Assembly: GCA_029941115.1 (NCBI GenBank)
Contig: JAPYRK010000003.1
Span: 54,536-118,535 of the forward strand
Origin: Dehalococcoidia bacterium
GTDB lineage: Bacteria; Chloroflexota; Dehalococcoidia; UBA2979
DNA: 64,000 nucleotides
Direction of reading: 5' to 3'
Shown: piece by piece, positions 19,577 through 30,050 of the stretch
Position numbering within the stretch: the stretch's first letter is position 1
How the letters are laid out: every line of letters begins with the position of its first letter
Made by a program: the position numbers and the translations under genes
The notes under the pieces: generated by a model
Databases searched by the model: none
What the model was told of the DNA's origin: nothing
The model's input: the letters and a program-made list of their open reading frames with translations, nothing else

Positions 19577-21828
19577 TCTTGTCGTTGGATGGCTATAATT
19601 CCGCGTACCTGCTCTAGTCTAGATAAGACCGACGTAAATTCTTCTCCACCGATAGTCTCAAGAGTTAGCGAAATAAAAACTTTTCTATCTTGATGCTTGC
19701 CGCTGCTTATCTCACCTAAGTTGATGCTGGCAAGAGCTAGAACGGTTGTAAGATCACTGATTAATCCTGGCCGATCCCAGGCTTCGGCCAGGATTCGAGC
19801 AGCATACATCTGCTCTGAGTTTGCCCAGTCACAGTCAACTAGCCGAGCAGAATCTGCACGAGAGGCAAGGTTACGACATTTGGTTCGGTGCACAGTGACC
19901 CCTCTGGAATGAGTTATATAGCCGACAATTATGTCGCCCGGAAGAGGAGAGCAGCATTTCGCCACGTTTACTGCAATCCCGCTTGCACCCAGCACACGTA
20001 TACCTGCGTCAATAGACTTAACATTAGACTGAAAGTCGGCTATGGGGACGGTACTACCAGAAACTTTTCTTAGTTTTGAATTTATTAAATTTGCTAACCT
20101 ACTATTAAGTCGATCTTGTGAGAGCGTGCCAGCGCCAAGGGCAGCATGCATATCGTCTCTCGAGACATAGCCCAAAGCCTGATGGAAATTGGCGGTGATA
20201 TCTTTCGCGTCGAGACCAAGCCGTCGCTTAGCTCGGTCCAGAATATTACTGCCATATTCCGTGTTTTCAGACTTACTCTGCTGTCGAAACCACTGTCTGA
20301 CTTTCTGTTTGGCGTGGGACGTAGTGATGAAATGCTTGGTCGAATCGAGCCAGTCGCGCGACGGTCCCTTGCGCTGCCTGTTTCTGAGAATTTCTACACT
20401 GTCACCATTTTTGAGATTTGATGTCAGAGGAACTATATGGCCATTGACTCGTGCACCAGAACACGAATGACCTAGATCTGTATGAATGCGGTAGGCAAAG
20501 TCAAGAGGAGTGGCCCCTGCAGGAAGTTCGAAAAGTTCACCCTTGGGAGTTGAGACATATACCTGATCCGACAGAAAATCGGTCTTTAGTGCTTCGAAGT
20601 AGTCGTCAGACGGATCTTCTTGTTGAAAAGTCAGCAGCCTTCTTATCCAAGACCAGTCAGAATCGTGCTTTGGGTCAGTCAGGCCCTTGTACCCTGCATG
20701 GGCTGCTACTCCAAACTCTGCAGTCTCATTCATCTCAGTAGTTCTGATTTGAATTTCAAATGGGCTTGAATCGGTTTTCGACACCGACGTGTGAAGACTT
20801 TGGTAACCCGAGCGGCGAGGAACTGCTATGTAGTCGTCAAATGTGCCTGGCACGGGCTGCCAGTTCCCGTGTATTACTCCTAGAACACGATAGCAATCTG
20901 CAGTATTTTCAACCACAATTCGAATTGCCAACAGATCATTGATGTCATCGAAATGCTTTCCGCTTGCCTCGTACCTACTTCGCTTTTCATAAATCGAAAA
21001 TAAATTTTTTACTCGACCCGACACTTCAGATTTAATTTCCTGATTTTCGAGAATATGAGCTACTTCGTCAGTTAGCCGATCGAGCGAAGCCTCTCGTTCA
21101 CTACGTCGTGCATCTAAAATCGTCGCAATTTCTGAATACTCTTTTGGATTGAGCCATCGGAAAGCTAAGTCCTCTAGTCTCCATCGAATCCTCCACATTC
21201 CCAGGCGCTCCGCTAATGGGGCATAAATATCTCGCGTTTCCAGTGACATGGCTATACGTCGTGGTTCAGGAAGTACATGCAGAGTTTCCATGTTATGGAG
21301 TCGATCAGCTAGTTTTAGAATAACTACTCGGATGTCCTCCGCGGTCGCGGTCAACAACTTTCTAACAGTCTCCCACTCGAGATTAATTTTGCCCTCTTCA
21401 TTGAGCATAGGATTTGTAATTCGATTTTGAATCTCATTTACTTTTGTGGCCCCGTCAACAAGCCTTCGCACATCTAGACTGAATTGCTTCTCAATGAGTT
21501 CAAGTGAAACATCGCAATCTTCCACAACATCATGTAGCAGCGCGGCTTGTAAGGTAGATAGATCCATTTTTAAATTTGCCAAAACTCGAGCGACCGCTAT
21601 TGGGTGTGTTATATATTTATCTCCAGTGAGTCGTGTTTGGCCTTCGTGGGCGTCAGAAGCAAATATGAATGTATCCTGAAGTAGCTTAATCTTATCTACA
21701 GATAGATAGGTTGACGCCTCTTTTAGTAGAACCTGTATACCTTGCGACGGGTCAGGCTCGGACTGAGAGCGGAAAATCTCTAAGTCGTCATCAACGACTC
21801 GTTTTGTCCATCGGCTGGATGTGGTCAT
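19573..21828 (-). CDS. relA: RelA/SpoT-type (p)ppGpp synthetase/hydrolase
   Basis: HD region ALLHDVVEDCDVS, RelA domain GYQSLHTSV, TGS (VSTPKGELFELPAGATPLDFAYRIHTDLGHSCSGARVNG), C-terminal ACT. Confidence 0.96.
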   Translation of the reverse strand: MTTSSRWTKRVVDDDLEIFRSQSEPDPSQGIQVLLKEASTYLSVDKIKLLQDTFIFASDAHEGQTRLTGDKYITHPIAVARVLANLKMDLSTLQAALLHDVVEDCDVSLELIEKQFSLDVRRLVDGATKVNEIQNRITNPMLNEEGKINLEWETVRKLLTATAEDIRVVILKLADRLHNMETLHVLPEPRRIAMSLETRDIYAPLAERLGMWRIRWRLEDLAFRWLNPKEYSEIATILDARRSEREASLDRLTDEVAHILENQEIKSEVSGRVKNLFSIYEKRSRYEASGKHFDDINDLLAIRIVVENTADCYRVLGVIHGNWQPVPGTFDDYIAVPRRSGYQSLHTSVSKTDSSPFEIQIRTTEMNETAEFGVAAHAGYKGLTDPKHDSDWSWIRRLLTFQQEDPSDDYFEALKTDFLSDQVYVSTPKGELFELPAGATPLDFAYRIHTDLGHSCSGARVNGHIVPLTSNLKNGDSVEILRNRQRKGPSRDWLDSTKHFITTSHAKQKVRQWFRQQSKSENTEYGSNILDRAKRRLGLDAKDITANFHQALGYVSRDDMHAALGAGTLSQDRLNSRLANLINSKLRKVSGSTVPIADFQSNVKSIDAGIRVLGASGIAVNVAKCCSPLPGDIIVGYITHSRGVTVHRTKCRNLASRADSARLVDCDWANSEQMYAARILAEAWDRPGLISDLTTVLALASINLGEISSGKHQDRKVFISLTLETIGGEEFTSVLSRLEQVRGIIAIQRQD

Positions 21829-21961
21829 TTAATCATCTCTTTCACAACTAAAGTATATCTAAATAGTGAGTATTTAAGGCAAGGAAATGTAATTGAAGGT
21901 GAGCATTGCTCGTGGACGAGTTAGCATTTAGGTAGCACCGAGATTTATAGACAGGTCAATT

Positions 21962-23266
21962 ATGGCATCAGATAAAAAGAGATTACAAGCTCCTCGAGGT
22001 ATGCGAGATGTTTTACCACCAGATTCACATGTCGTAAAGAGAATCCGGGACATTTGTTCGAATGTAGCGAGAACTTTTGATTATCATGAAATCACAACGC
22101 CATTGGTCGAAGATGTCGGAGTATTTTCACGAACAGTCGGAGAAGAGTCAGACCTTATTCAAAAGGAGATGTACGTTTTTGAGGACCGTGGCGGCGAGCT
22201 TCTAGCGCTGCGCCCTGAAAACACAGCTGGCGTGGGGCGCGCCTATATAGAGCATGGGATGAAGTCGCAGCCACAACCGGTGCGGCTTTGGTATTTTGGA
22301 TCATTTTTTCGATACGACCGGCCACAAGCAGGGCGCTATCGGCAGCTTACTCAATTCGGCATCGAAGCTATAGGTTCAAACAGTCCATCTTTGGATGCCG
22401 AAGCGATTAATCTGCAAAGTAACCTATATGAGGCTCTCGGCCTAAGGGGTCTACGACTCTCAATAAATTCGATAGGCACGGGGCACACTAGAGGGCGATT
22501 TATAGAGGCGTTTCGTGACTATCTTCAAAAGTACCGTGAAGAACTTTCTCCTGAATCACAGGGTCGACTTGTTACTAATCCTCTAAGAATTTTGGATAGC
22601 AAATCTGAGACAGATCGTGCAATTGTTCTAAATGGTCCAAAAATTTTGGACTATTTGGACGGCGACGAAACGAAGCATTTTTCGTCTGTTTTGAGAGACC
22701 TTGATTCCCTTGGGATTCAATACGAGATTGATAGTTCTATAGTGAGAGGATTAGATTATTACACTCACACAGTTTGGGAATTCGAGCCTGAAACTGGAGG
22801 AGGGCAGTCCACGATAGGTGGCGGTGGAAGATACGACGGCCTCCTAGAACAACTGGGGGGAGATCCTACGCCAGGAGTTGGATTTGCAACAGGAATTGAA
22901 CGCATTATTCTCAATATGGATGGACAAGGCTTGCTGGAGGAGTTAACCCCAAAACCAGATGTTTTCATGATTCCCGTCAGTGAGGCTGGCTATGAAATGT
23001 TGGTTGGAGTTACCAATAAATTACGAAAATTGGGTGTGTCTGTCAGATCAGGTGAGTTGGGAAGATCTGTGAAGGCATTGATGCGTGCGGCAAACTCGAG
23101 TGACGCGACCATCGCGATACTGGCTGGTGATTTTGAGGTTAAGGAGCGTACAGTGACTGTAAAGCACCTTCGAGAATCTCATGGGGCTATTGTTGACACT
23201 CAAGTTGTCTTAAGCGAGTTGGCGGCGTTAATTAAGGAAACATTATTATTGAATAAGACTTCGTGA
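21962..23266 (+). CDS. hisS: histidyl-tRNA synthetase
   Basis: LRPENTAGVGRAYIEHGM, FRYDRPQAGRYRQLTQFGIEAIG, GLDYYTHTVWEF, GGGGRYDGL. Confidence 0.97.
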   Translation: MASDKKRLQAPRGMRDVLPPDSHVVKRIRDICSNVARTFDYHEITTPLVEDVGVFSRTVGEESDLIQKEMYVFEDRGGELLALRPENTAGVGRAYIEHGMKSQPQPVRLWYFGSFFRYDRPQAGRYRQLTQFGIEAIGSNSPSLDAEAINLQSNLYEALGLRGLRLSINSIGTGHTRGRFIEAFRDYLQKYREELSPESQGRLVTNPLRILDSKSETDRAIVLNGPKILDYLDGDETKHFSSVLRDLDSLGIQYEIDSSIVRGLDYYTHTVWEFEPETGGGQSTIGGGGRYDGLLEQLGGDPTPGVGFATGIERIILNMDGQGLLEELTPKPDVFMIPVSEAGYEMLVGVTNKLRKLGVSVRSGELGRSVKALMRAANSSDATIAILAGDFEVKERTVTVKHLRESHGAIVDTQVVLSELAALIKETLLLNKTS

Positions 23267-23994
23267 TGAAACGAATAACTTCTAATGTTTGGCAGCTGCA
23301 CTCTGCTCATGGTTGCAACGTCTATGCGGTCGAGGCCGGTGACAAAAAATTAGCTGTCATTGATTGCGGCTTGAGAATATCTGAAAGAGTTATTACGGAG
23401 ATTAACGAAATTCAGATTGAGAATAGTTTACGAGAGGTGGGTTATATACTAGTCACCCACAAGCACCGTGACCATATTGGCGGATTGAGCTCATTGCGTA
23501 AGTATTTCCCCGAGGCGAAAATTGTGGCTGGTGAGGCGGATTGCTTCTTTGACACAGATAATCAATCTTGGATAAACGACAATCCGGTGAGTATAGTTGT
23601 GTCAGGAGAAATGGGGTCAATCACTGAATTGACACCAAATATAAAAGGATTGGCGTTGCCTGGCCATACGATGGGATCACTTGCGTTTATTTGCGAAAAA
23701 TCTGGAGTGACGTTCACTGGGGATGCCGTTATCAGTCACGTGAATACTCTTGCAAGACCATTAAAGTTTCTAAATGCAGATGACACTCTCTACCTCGAAT
23801 CACTCAAGACTTTGGCGAGTTTAGCTACGGATATAGGTGCGCCCGGTCATGGGTTTATCGTGGACCACTCATTTGCTGAACGCATATCCGATCTAGCTGA
23901 ACAGCCACGGCAGAAAATGAATCCGTCCGAAGCATATAGGATAATTAAAGGTTTAATCGCATTCATAAGGCTGCGGCGTCGAAAAAACGTATAA
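23263..23994 (+). CDS. metallo-beta-lactamase-fold hydrolase
   Basis: THKHRDHIGGLSSL (HxHxDH-type variant), LPGHTMGSLAFICEKSGVTFTGDAV. Confidence 0.92.
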   Translation: MMKRITSNVWQLHSAHGCNVYAVEAGDKKLAVIDCGLRISERVITEINEIQIENSLREVGYILVTHKHRDHIGGLSSLRKYFPEAKIVAGEADCFFDTDNQSWINDNPVSIVVSGEMGSITELTPNIKGLALPGHTMGSLAFICEKSGVTFTGDAVISHVNTLARPLKFLNADDTLYLESLKTLASLATDIGAPGHGFIVDHSFAERISDLAEQPRQKMNPSEAYRIIKGLIAFIRLRRRKNV

Positions 23995-24010
23995 GAGGGC
24001 TAAGTACTGA

Positions 24011-24727
24011 ATGAATAAGATTGACGACTCCTTCAGATTAGCTGATTTGGAAAATTATAAAAGCCGATCGGAAATTTATTTACTGCCACACTATGGCGTT
24101 CCCCATCCTGGTGTGAACCTGCAAGCGAAGAACTTTGCTGCTCAGCGAGGACTATATTCAATTGTCCTCAAGGCTGGAATTGAGTCGGTGGAGCTTGTGA
24201 TTTTGGCTCTAATAATGTTTATTTGTATTAGGGCTGTTGCGCAGAATTATGTTGTCATGGGGAGTTCTATGCATCCGAATTTCGAGTCTGGGCAATTTTT
24301 GGTCGTAAATCGACTCGCCTATAGCTCCATTGATGCTTCATGGCTTCCGGACTTCATAGAATTTCAATATTCTTTTGGCGAAGTAGAGATTGGGGAGGTA
24401 GTTGTCTTCCCTCGTGGAGGGGCAAATGGATACGATCTCATAAAAAGAGTTGTTGCAACTGGTGGCCACACGGTTCAAATGATTGATGGAGTATTATATT
24501 TGAATGGCCAAATCCTTATCGAGCCTCAAATTTTGATGTCCGGCTCTGATAGCTGGGGGCCTGTTCCGATTCCGGACGGTTTTGTGTTCGTTCTGGGGGA
24601 TAACCGCTCTAATTCAATGGATTCGCGAGTTTTTGGACCTGTACCTGAAACAGATTTGGTAGGTCGAGTCGATGTGAGGTATTGGCCGATGAATTCGGTG
24701 AGCAGGATCGTTCATAACCTAGATTAA
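24011..24727 (+). CDS. lepB: signal peptidase I
   Basis: GSSMHPNFESGQFLVVNRLAY, DLIKRVVATGG, VLGDNRSNSMDSRVFGPVP. Confidence 0.95.
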   Translation: MNKIDDSFRLADLENYKSRSEIYLLPHYGVPHPGVNLQAKNFAAQRGLYSIVLKAGIESVELVILALIMFICIRAVAQNYVVMGSSMHPNFESGQFLVVNRLAYSSIDASWLPDFIEFQYSFGEVEIGEVVVFPRGGANGYDLIKRVVATGGHTVQMIDGVLYLNGQILIEPQILMSGSDSWGPVPIPDGFVFVLGDNRSNSMDSRVFGPVPETDLVGRVDVRYWPMNSVSRIVHNLD

Positions 24728-24774
24728 CGCTGACGTTTACTGTAGCTACGAGCTGTAAAGGAGACTACTTGAAG

Positions 24775-25326
24775 ATGGAACCACTCGATATTCTTAAGGC
24801 TTCAGGGGCGATGCTGGATGGCCATTTCTCCCTAACATCAGGCCGCCATAGTGATCGTTATATTGAGAAGTTTAATCTTCTTCAGTGGCCCGAATATACA
24901 GAAAAAATTTGCGAATTAATGGCGAATTTTGGCAGGAAATTCTCTCCGGAAAGCGCTGCTGGTCCCACTACTGGTGGAGTGTTACTAGCCTATGAAGTTG
25001 CGAGACAAATGGGTATCAGAGGACTATTTTGCGAAAAGGATCAGAACGGTGGTCGTTCATTCCAGCGTGGATTCAGTTTTTCTCCTGGCGAGCCTGTACT
25101 TGTGGTAGATGACATCGTTACGACCGGAGGGTCGTTGATTGATACTATCGAGGCCGTGCGAAATGCGGGTGCAAATCCAGTCGCTGTGGTTTCGATAGCT
25201 GATAGAACGGGCGGAAAGATTGATCTAGGGCTTCCTTTTTTTGCGGCACTAACGATTGATATTCCATCTTGGGAGAGTAATGCATGTCCTAAATGTCTAG
25301 ACGGCGAACCTATAACACACACGTAG
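24775..25326 (+). CDS. pyrE: orotate phosphoribosyltransferase
   Basis: GHFSLTSGRHSDRYIEKF, VLVVDDIVTTGGSLIDTIEAVRNAG. Confidence 0.93.
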   Translation: MEPLDILKASGAMLDGHFSLTSGRHSDRYIEKFNLLQWPEYTEKICELMANFGRKFSPESAAGPTTGGVLLAYEVARQMGIRGLFCEKDQNGGRSFQRGFSFSPGEPVLVVDDIVTTGGSLIDTIEAVRNAGANPVAVVSIADRTGGKIDLGLPFFAALTIDIPSWESNACPKCLDGEPITHT

Positions 25327-25343
25327 AATTACCTCTTACATAT

Positions 25344-25694
25344 CTATAAAATTTTGCCCTCTAAGTTCGCGATGCGTCGTTGAACGTCGTCGAATTTTTT
25401 TAGAAGTTCTTTGGCGTAGGGTGTCAATTTCGAACTTCCTCCAGCAGGACCACCTGACACCGATTCGACCAAGGGAGAATCTACTGCTGATTCTATTTCG
25501 TTTATTTTTTTCAGCGCCGTTCGATATGGAAGCTTCATCTTTGCGGCTGCACCTTTCAAGGATTGAGTTCTGTCGATATTTTTTAGCAAGGTAGCTAGGT
25601 AGTCGCTCATAATTAGGCGGTTGTCCAACTCTACCCAAACTTTTGCCCGAATCACTAGAGTTTTGGTGCCCTGGAAAGAATCATCGCTACTCAT
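25344..25694 (-). CDS. ModE-like winged-HTH regulator (molybdate/tungstate-type)
   Basis: LLKNIDRTQSLKGAAAKMKLPYRTALKKINEIESAVDSPLVESVSGGPAGGSSKLTPYAKELL; divergent to tup operon. Confidence 0.8.
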   Translation of the reverse strand: MSSDDSFQGTKTLVIRAKVWVELDNRLIMSDYLATLLKNIDRTQSLKGAAAKMKLPYRTALKKINEIESAVDSPLVESVSGGPAGGSSKLTPYAKELLKKFDDVQRRIANLEGKIL

Positions 25695-25759
25695 CAGTGC
25701 TGTTCCTTTGTAAACTTTGTGTTAAGAGAAGTCTACAGAAACAAGAGGAATATTTCCAG

Positions 25760-26608
25760 ATGTATTTGTTTTTTGCGTTCATTCGAAAAACTTGTTCAGT
25801 GGATAAGGCTTTGTGTGGGATCATTTTTCTGTTAGTTGTTTGTTTGACTAGCTGCTCAAATGATTCGAATTCGATGCTCTTGATAACCACAACTAGTACT
25901 GAAAATACGGGATTAATTGACGAGTTAGTATCTCAGTTCGAAGAGGAGACTGACTATAGCGTTAAAGTTGTTGCCGTCGGCACTGGTGCAGCTTTGCGAA
26001 TGGGTGAACGGGGGGATGGAGACGTACTTCTTGTTCATGCTCCCTTGGCAGAGATTAACTTTGTCAATGATGGATTCGGGATAAGTCGGACACAGGTGAT
26101 GAAAAATTGGTTTGTGATTGTCGGCCCGTCGAAGGACCCTGCCGGAATCAAGGGATTAAGTGCTGACGAAGGATTAAAAGCTATTGCAAAGTCAGGTTCA
26201 GCGTTTGTCAGTCGAGGCGATGATTCGGGGACGCATAAAAAAGAGATAGATCTTTGGGTGATTGCCGGTTTCGATGTTACACCTAGCGGAGAGGATTGGT
26301 ACGCAGCTACTGGGCAAGGAATGAGCGCTACACTTACGATTGCTCTTCAAACTCAGGCATACACGCTGACGGACAAGGGAACATGGCTCGCTACTAACAT
26401 TGATTCGGACCAAGTAGTCTTGATTGACCAAGAGGATGAGCTGCTAAATGTGTATAGCGTCATATTATTGAACCCAGCTACTGAGAATATAAATCACAAT
26501 GGAGCCCGAGCTTTCCGTGACTTTATGCTTAGTGCGGAGACTCAGAATATGATTGAGATGTTCGGACTAGAGCAGTACGGAGAGTCACTGTTCTACAGGA
26601 TTAACTGA
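25760..26608 (+). CDS. tupA: tungstate/anion ABC transporter substrate-binding lipoprotein
   Basis: TTTSTENTGLIDELVSQFEEETDYSVKVVAVGTGAALRMGERGDGDVLLVHA; lipobox LTSC; permease and ATPase follow. Confidence 0.9.
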   Translation: MYLFFAFIRKTCSVDKALCGIIFLLVVCLTSCSNDSNSMLLITTTSTENTGLIDELVSQFEEETDYSVKVVAVGTGAALRMGERGDGDVLLVHAPLAEINFVNDGFGISRTQVMKNWFVIVGPSKDPAGIKGLSADEGLKAIAKSGSAFVSRGDDSGTHKKEIDLWVIAGFDVTPSGEDWYAATGQGMSATLTIALQTQAYTLTDKGTWLATNIDSDQVVLIDQEDELLNVYSVILLNPATENINHNGARAFRDFMLSAETQNMIEMFGLEQYGESLFYRIN

Positions 26609-26634
26609 GCATTATGGGACTGGAGCGCTGATTT

Positions 26635-27336
26635 GTGGATTTAATTCGCGACGCAATTCGTGAGACATTTCTTCTTCTCCGTCAGGGTGATTCGGAGATT
26701 TGGTCGATTACCTTACGGACTTTAATAATTTGTGGCTCTTCAACAATAGTATCTTTCATAGTGGGTGCGTCAGCTGGATTTTGCCTCGCAGTTTTACCAT
26801 TTCGGGGAAGGGGTGCTTTAGTCACATTTGCGAATACCGGGATGGGTATGCCGCCTGTTATAGCCGGGTTATTGGTAGCTGTTTTGTTATGGCGATCGGG
26901 GCCGCTTGGGGCACTAAATTTAATTTATACGCCTATAGCAATGATTATCAGTCAGTGTGTGATTGCCATACCGCTGGTTGCGGCAATCACCGCCGGCTCA
27001 TTTATGTCTCTACCAGAGTCGTTGTTTTTACAAATTCGGTCGCTGGGCGCGGGACGAAAGGAGACTTTGTTTTTGCTGGCTTATGAGGCGAGACTCGGGT
27101 TAATGGTGGCTATGATGGCTGGTTTTGGGGCCGTAATTTCAGAGGTTGGAGCAGCGATGATGGTGGGTGGTAATTTAGCAGGAGATACTCGAGTTCTAAC
27201 TACGGCTACCGTCCTCCTAGTAAGTAAAGGAGAGTTTGGACGCGCTCTTGCTTATGGCGTAGTGCTATTGGCGATGGTATTTATAGTGGCTCTTGTCCTT
27301 ACCAGCGTTCAGAACCTTGCTCGAAAGCGGATCTGA
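26635..27336 (+). CDS. tupB: tungstate-type ABC transporter permease
   Basis: TM-rich; SLGAGRKETLFLLAYEARLGLMVAMMAGFGAVISEVGAAMMVGGN permease motif; synteny. Confidence 0.9.
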   Translation: MDLIRDAIRETFLLLRQGDSEIWSITLRTLIICGSSTIVSFIVGASAGFCLAVLPFRGRGALVTFANTGMGMPPVIAGLLVAVLLWRSGPLGALNLIYTPIAMIISQCVIAIPLVAAITAGSFMSLPESLFLQIRSLGAGRKETLFLLAYEARLGLMVAMMAGFGAVISEVGAAMMVGGNLAGDTRVLTTATVLLVSKGEFGRALAYGVVLLAMVFIVALVLTSVQNLARKRI

Positions 27337-28358
27337 TGCCGGCTGCTGATACAGCGCTCTCAATGTCGAAAATAGTAGTCCATCGTAGTGGCCAGAGAGT
27401 ACTGTCTTTTGAATCGTTTAACCTTGCTAGAGGTGAGAGCGTTGCGATTATTGGTGCCAATGGCTCCGGAAAGTCGAGCTTTTTGCTAGCAGCTAGCCTG
27501 TTGATTCCTTCGACTGAGGGTGAAATTTCTTACTTTGGTACCAAGATATCGAGAACGAATCGTAGAGACTTTAGACGTTTATCTTCGATCTCATTTCAAG
27601 ATCCCGTACTTTTAGATAGAACTGTTGTTGATAATTTGAAGATTGCTATGGATTTGAGAGGTTTTAAAAAAGCACAGATACATACTGACGCATATAGTTG
27701 GTTGGAGCGACTTGGGGTGGAGCGCTTAGCTACAAAAAAGCCCCATGAATTATCAGGTGGTGAACGGCAGCGAGTTAGCCTCGCTCGAGCGTTTGCACTG
27801 CAGCCTGCAATATTGATGCTTGACGAGCCCTTTACTGCGATTGATCCGGTGGATAAGAGAAGTATTTCAAGGGATTTGCACGATTTGATTAATGGGGGTG
27901 AACTTTCTTCGATAGTGGTAACGCATGATATAAGTGAAGCTGTGGTGTTGGCAAGTAAAGTTGTTGTTTTAATTGATGGTTTCATACATCAGACCGGGGC
28001 AATTAGAGACGTGTTGAATCACCCAAAATCCGTAGATGTTGCTAGGCTAATTGGTCATACGGTCCTCGGAAGTAATGAAGCACGCGAATCTTTAAGGATT
28101 CTGGAACCCTCAAGTAGTTCGGACGAGTTGATTTCTTTTCCGTTGTCAGCAATATCATTGAGAGCCAATCCTAAAGGCCGAGGCCAGATAACTAGATATG
28201 AGTCTGCCGTTGGTGGTGTTGTCGCTATCGTAAGACTTGCGGGAGTTGAGATTCCTTCGGGTATATCTGCCCATCATGCGATGTCTCTTGATTTTTCAGT
28301 TGGACAGTATGTGGACGTGATATTTGATCAGTCTAAATTGGTCTATCTTTCGAGTTAG
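27336..28358 (+). CDS. tupC: tungstate-type ABC transporter ATP-binding protein with C-terminal extension
   Basis: GANGSGKSSFL, LSGGERQRVSLARAFALQPAILMLDEPF, VVTHD. Confidence 0.93.
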   Translation: MPAADTALSMSKIVVHRSGQRVLSFESFNLARGESVAIIGANGSGKSSFLLAASLLIPSTEGEISYFGTKISRTNRRDFRRLSSISFQDPVLLDRTVVDNLKIAMDLRGFKKAQIHTDAYSWLERLGVERLATKKPHELSGGERQRVSLARAFALQPAILMLDEPFTAIDPVDKRSISRDLHDLINGGELSSIVVTHDISEAVVLASKVVVLIDGFIHQTGAIRDVLNHPKSVDVARLIGHTVLGSNEARESLRILEPSSSSDELISFPLSAISLRANPKGRGQITRYESAVGGVVAIVRLAGVEIPSGISAHHAMSLDFSVGQYVDVIFDQSKLVYLSS

Positions 28359-28392
28359 GACTTGAGCGAGCGGTCTGGGCTATTATGGAAGC

Positions 28393-29022
28393 ATGCCTAG
28401 CGACATGAATGACGAGCAACGGAAGACAGCGCTCAACGATCCGGACGTACTTAGAGGGGGCCCCGTTGAGCAGCTTCATGGGAAATGGGCCGGTTTGTTT
28501 CCTAAAAACCATCCACTAGTTCTTGTAATGACCGGCAATGGCAAAGGAAAAACCACGGCAGCACTCGGCGTGAGTATGCGTGCGTGGGGCCGCGGTTGGA
28601 ACGTGCTTTGGCTTCAGTTTATTAAGAAAAAAGACTCCAAGTATGGAGAAACATTGGCGGCAAATCGAATGGGTATCCCAATGGAGGCCTTGGGGGACGG
28701 ATTTACGTGGCTATCGGAAGATATTGAACATGACAAAGAGTTGGCCCAAGCAGCTTGGTCAAAGGCAGCCACTATCATTCAGTCCGGCGAACACGATTTA
28801 GTTGTACTCGATGAAATTACCTATCCGATAAATTATGGATGGCTCTCGATCGACACAGTCATTGACGTGATTGAGAATCGACCAAAGGATGTTGACATAA
28901 TACTGACGGGTCGAGACGCGAGCGATGAGCTTATTCGAATTGCGGACACAGTAACAGAAATGAATGAAATCAAACATCCGTACCAAGCAGGTATGAAGGC
29001 TCAGCCGGGGATAGATTACTAG
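28393..29022 (+). CDS. cobO: cob(I)yrinic acid a,c-diamide adenosyltransferase (CobO/BtuR type)
   Basis: VMTGNGKGKTTAALGVSMRAWGRGW, DLVVLDEITYPINYGWL, ILTGRDASDELIRIADTVTEM. Confidence 0.95.
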   Translation: MPSDMNDEQRKTALNDPDVLRGGPVEQLHGKWAGLFPKNHPLVLVMTGNGKGKTTAALGVSMRAWGRGWNVLWLQFIKKKDSKYGETLAANRMGIPMEALGDGFTWLSEDIEHDKELAQAAWSKAATIIQSGEHDLVVLDEITYPINYGWLSIDTVIDVIENRPKDVDIILTGRDASDELIRIADTVTEMNEIKHPYQAGMKAQPGIDY

Positions 29023-29039
29023 TCAGAAATAAGAATACG

Positions 29040-29981
29040 ATGGCCGATCATGAAATTTCTGGAGAGACCGAATTAGGCGAGTATCTCGGCTATATGACTT
29101 TGGTTCTCGCAAGATCGATACACACGGTTCGTAATTACCGCAATGATATTTCTAAATTTTTAAGATATATAGATCGAAGAAATCTGTCATTTTCGACAGT
29201 TGGGCGAGCTGACGCGAGAGGTTACTTACGGAAACTGAAGGACCACGGGGTCACAGATGGCTCAATTCGGAGAATAGCGATTACGATCAGAGGTTTTTAT
29301 ATTTGGTTGGATTCCACGGGTTATTCGCTGTCGTCCGTTAAAGGGGATTCGATGCTTAGACTTAGAACGCCTAAGGCTGCGAAGCGCTTGCCTCGAGTAT
29401 TACAACAGACTGATGTGGACAAACTTTTAAGTAGTATTGTCGGGGATGACGCTGCCGCTATCCGGAACCGAGCGGTATTAGAACTACTTTATGCGACTGG
29501 GATTCGAGTCTCTGAAATCACTTCAATTGACTTACGGGATATCGATATGAACTTGATGCAAGTTAGTGTTATCGGTAAAGGGAACAAAGAGAGAATTTGT
29601 CTCTTTGGCGAACCAGCTTGGACGGCACTCAATCGCTATTTTGAAGATGCTCGTCCGTTACTGGTCAAAGGCATGCAAACGGCCTACTTTTTGAATCGGT
29701 TTGGCCAAAGACTTTCCCAACGGTCAATTCAGCGATTAGTCAGTAACGCCGGAATTCAGGTGGGGATTAAGACGAATGTATACCCACATTTATTAAGGCA
29801 TTCATTTGCGACTCATTTAGTTGAGAGAGGCGCAGATATTCGGGTTGTTCAACACCTTTTAGGGCATTCTTCACCCGATACTACGCAGATATACACGGCC
29901 TTATCTGGGTCGTCAGATAGTGAGGAAATTCAGACTGCTTTGAAAAATGCGCGCGGTAGTGAAAATTTTTATAAACCATAA
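29040..29981 (+). CDS. xerC: XerC/XerD-type tyrosine recombinase
   Basis: ELLYATGIRVSEI, PHLLRHSFATHLVERGADIRVVQHLLGHSSPDTTQIYT. Confidence 0.9.
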   Translation: MADHEISGETELGEYLGYMTLVLARSIHTVRNYRNDISKFLRYIDRRNLSFSTVGRADARGYLRKLKDHGVTDGSIRRIAITIRGFYIWLDSTGYSLSSVKGDSMLRLRTPKAAKRLPRVLQQTDVDKLLSSIVGDDAAAIRNRAVLELLYATGIRVSEITSIDLRDIDMNLMQVSVIGKGNKERICLFGEPAWTALNRYFEDARPLLVKGMQTAYFLNRFGQRLSQRSIQRLVSNAGIQVGIKTNVYPHLLRHSFATHLVERGADIRVVQHLLGHSSPDTTQIYTALSGSSDSEEIQTALKNARGSENFYKP

Positions 29982-30050
29982 TCCATGTGTTGGAAACTGT
30001 TTCACGTTAGGATTAAATCAATGTCGAACTGAAGCTGCGAGGGCAGGGAT

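Noticed and set aside
29040-29981. Tyrosine recombinase as evidence of a mobile element
   Set aside because: Sequence and position next to aroQ-pepP-efp fit a housekeeping XerC/D; no att repeats or cargo nearby
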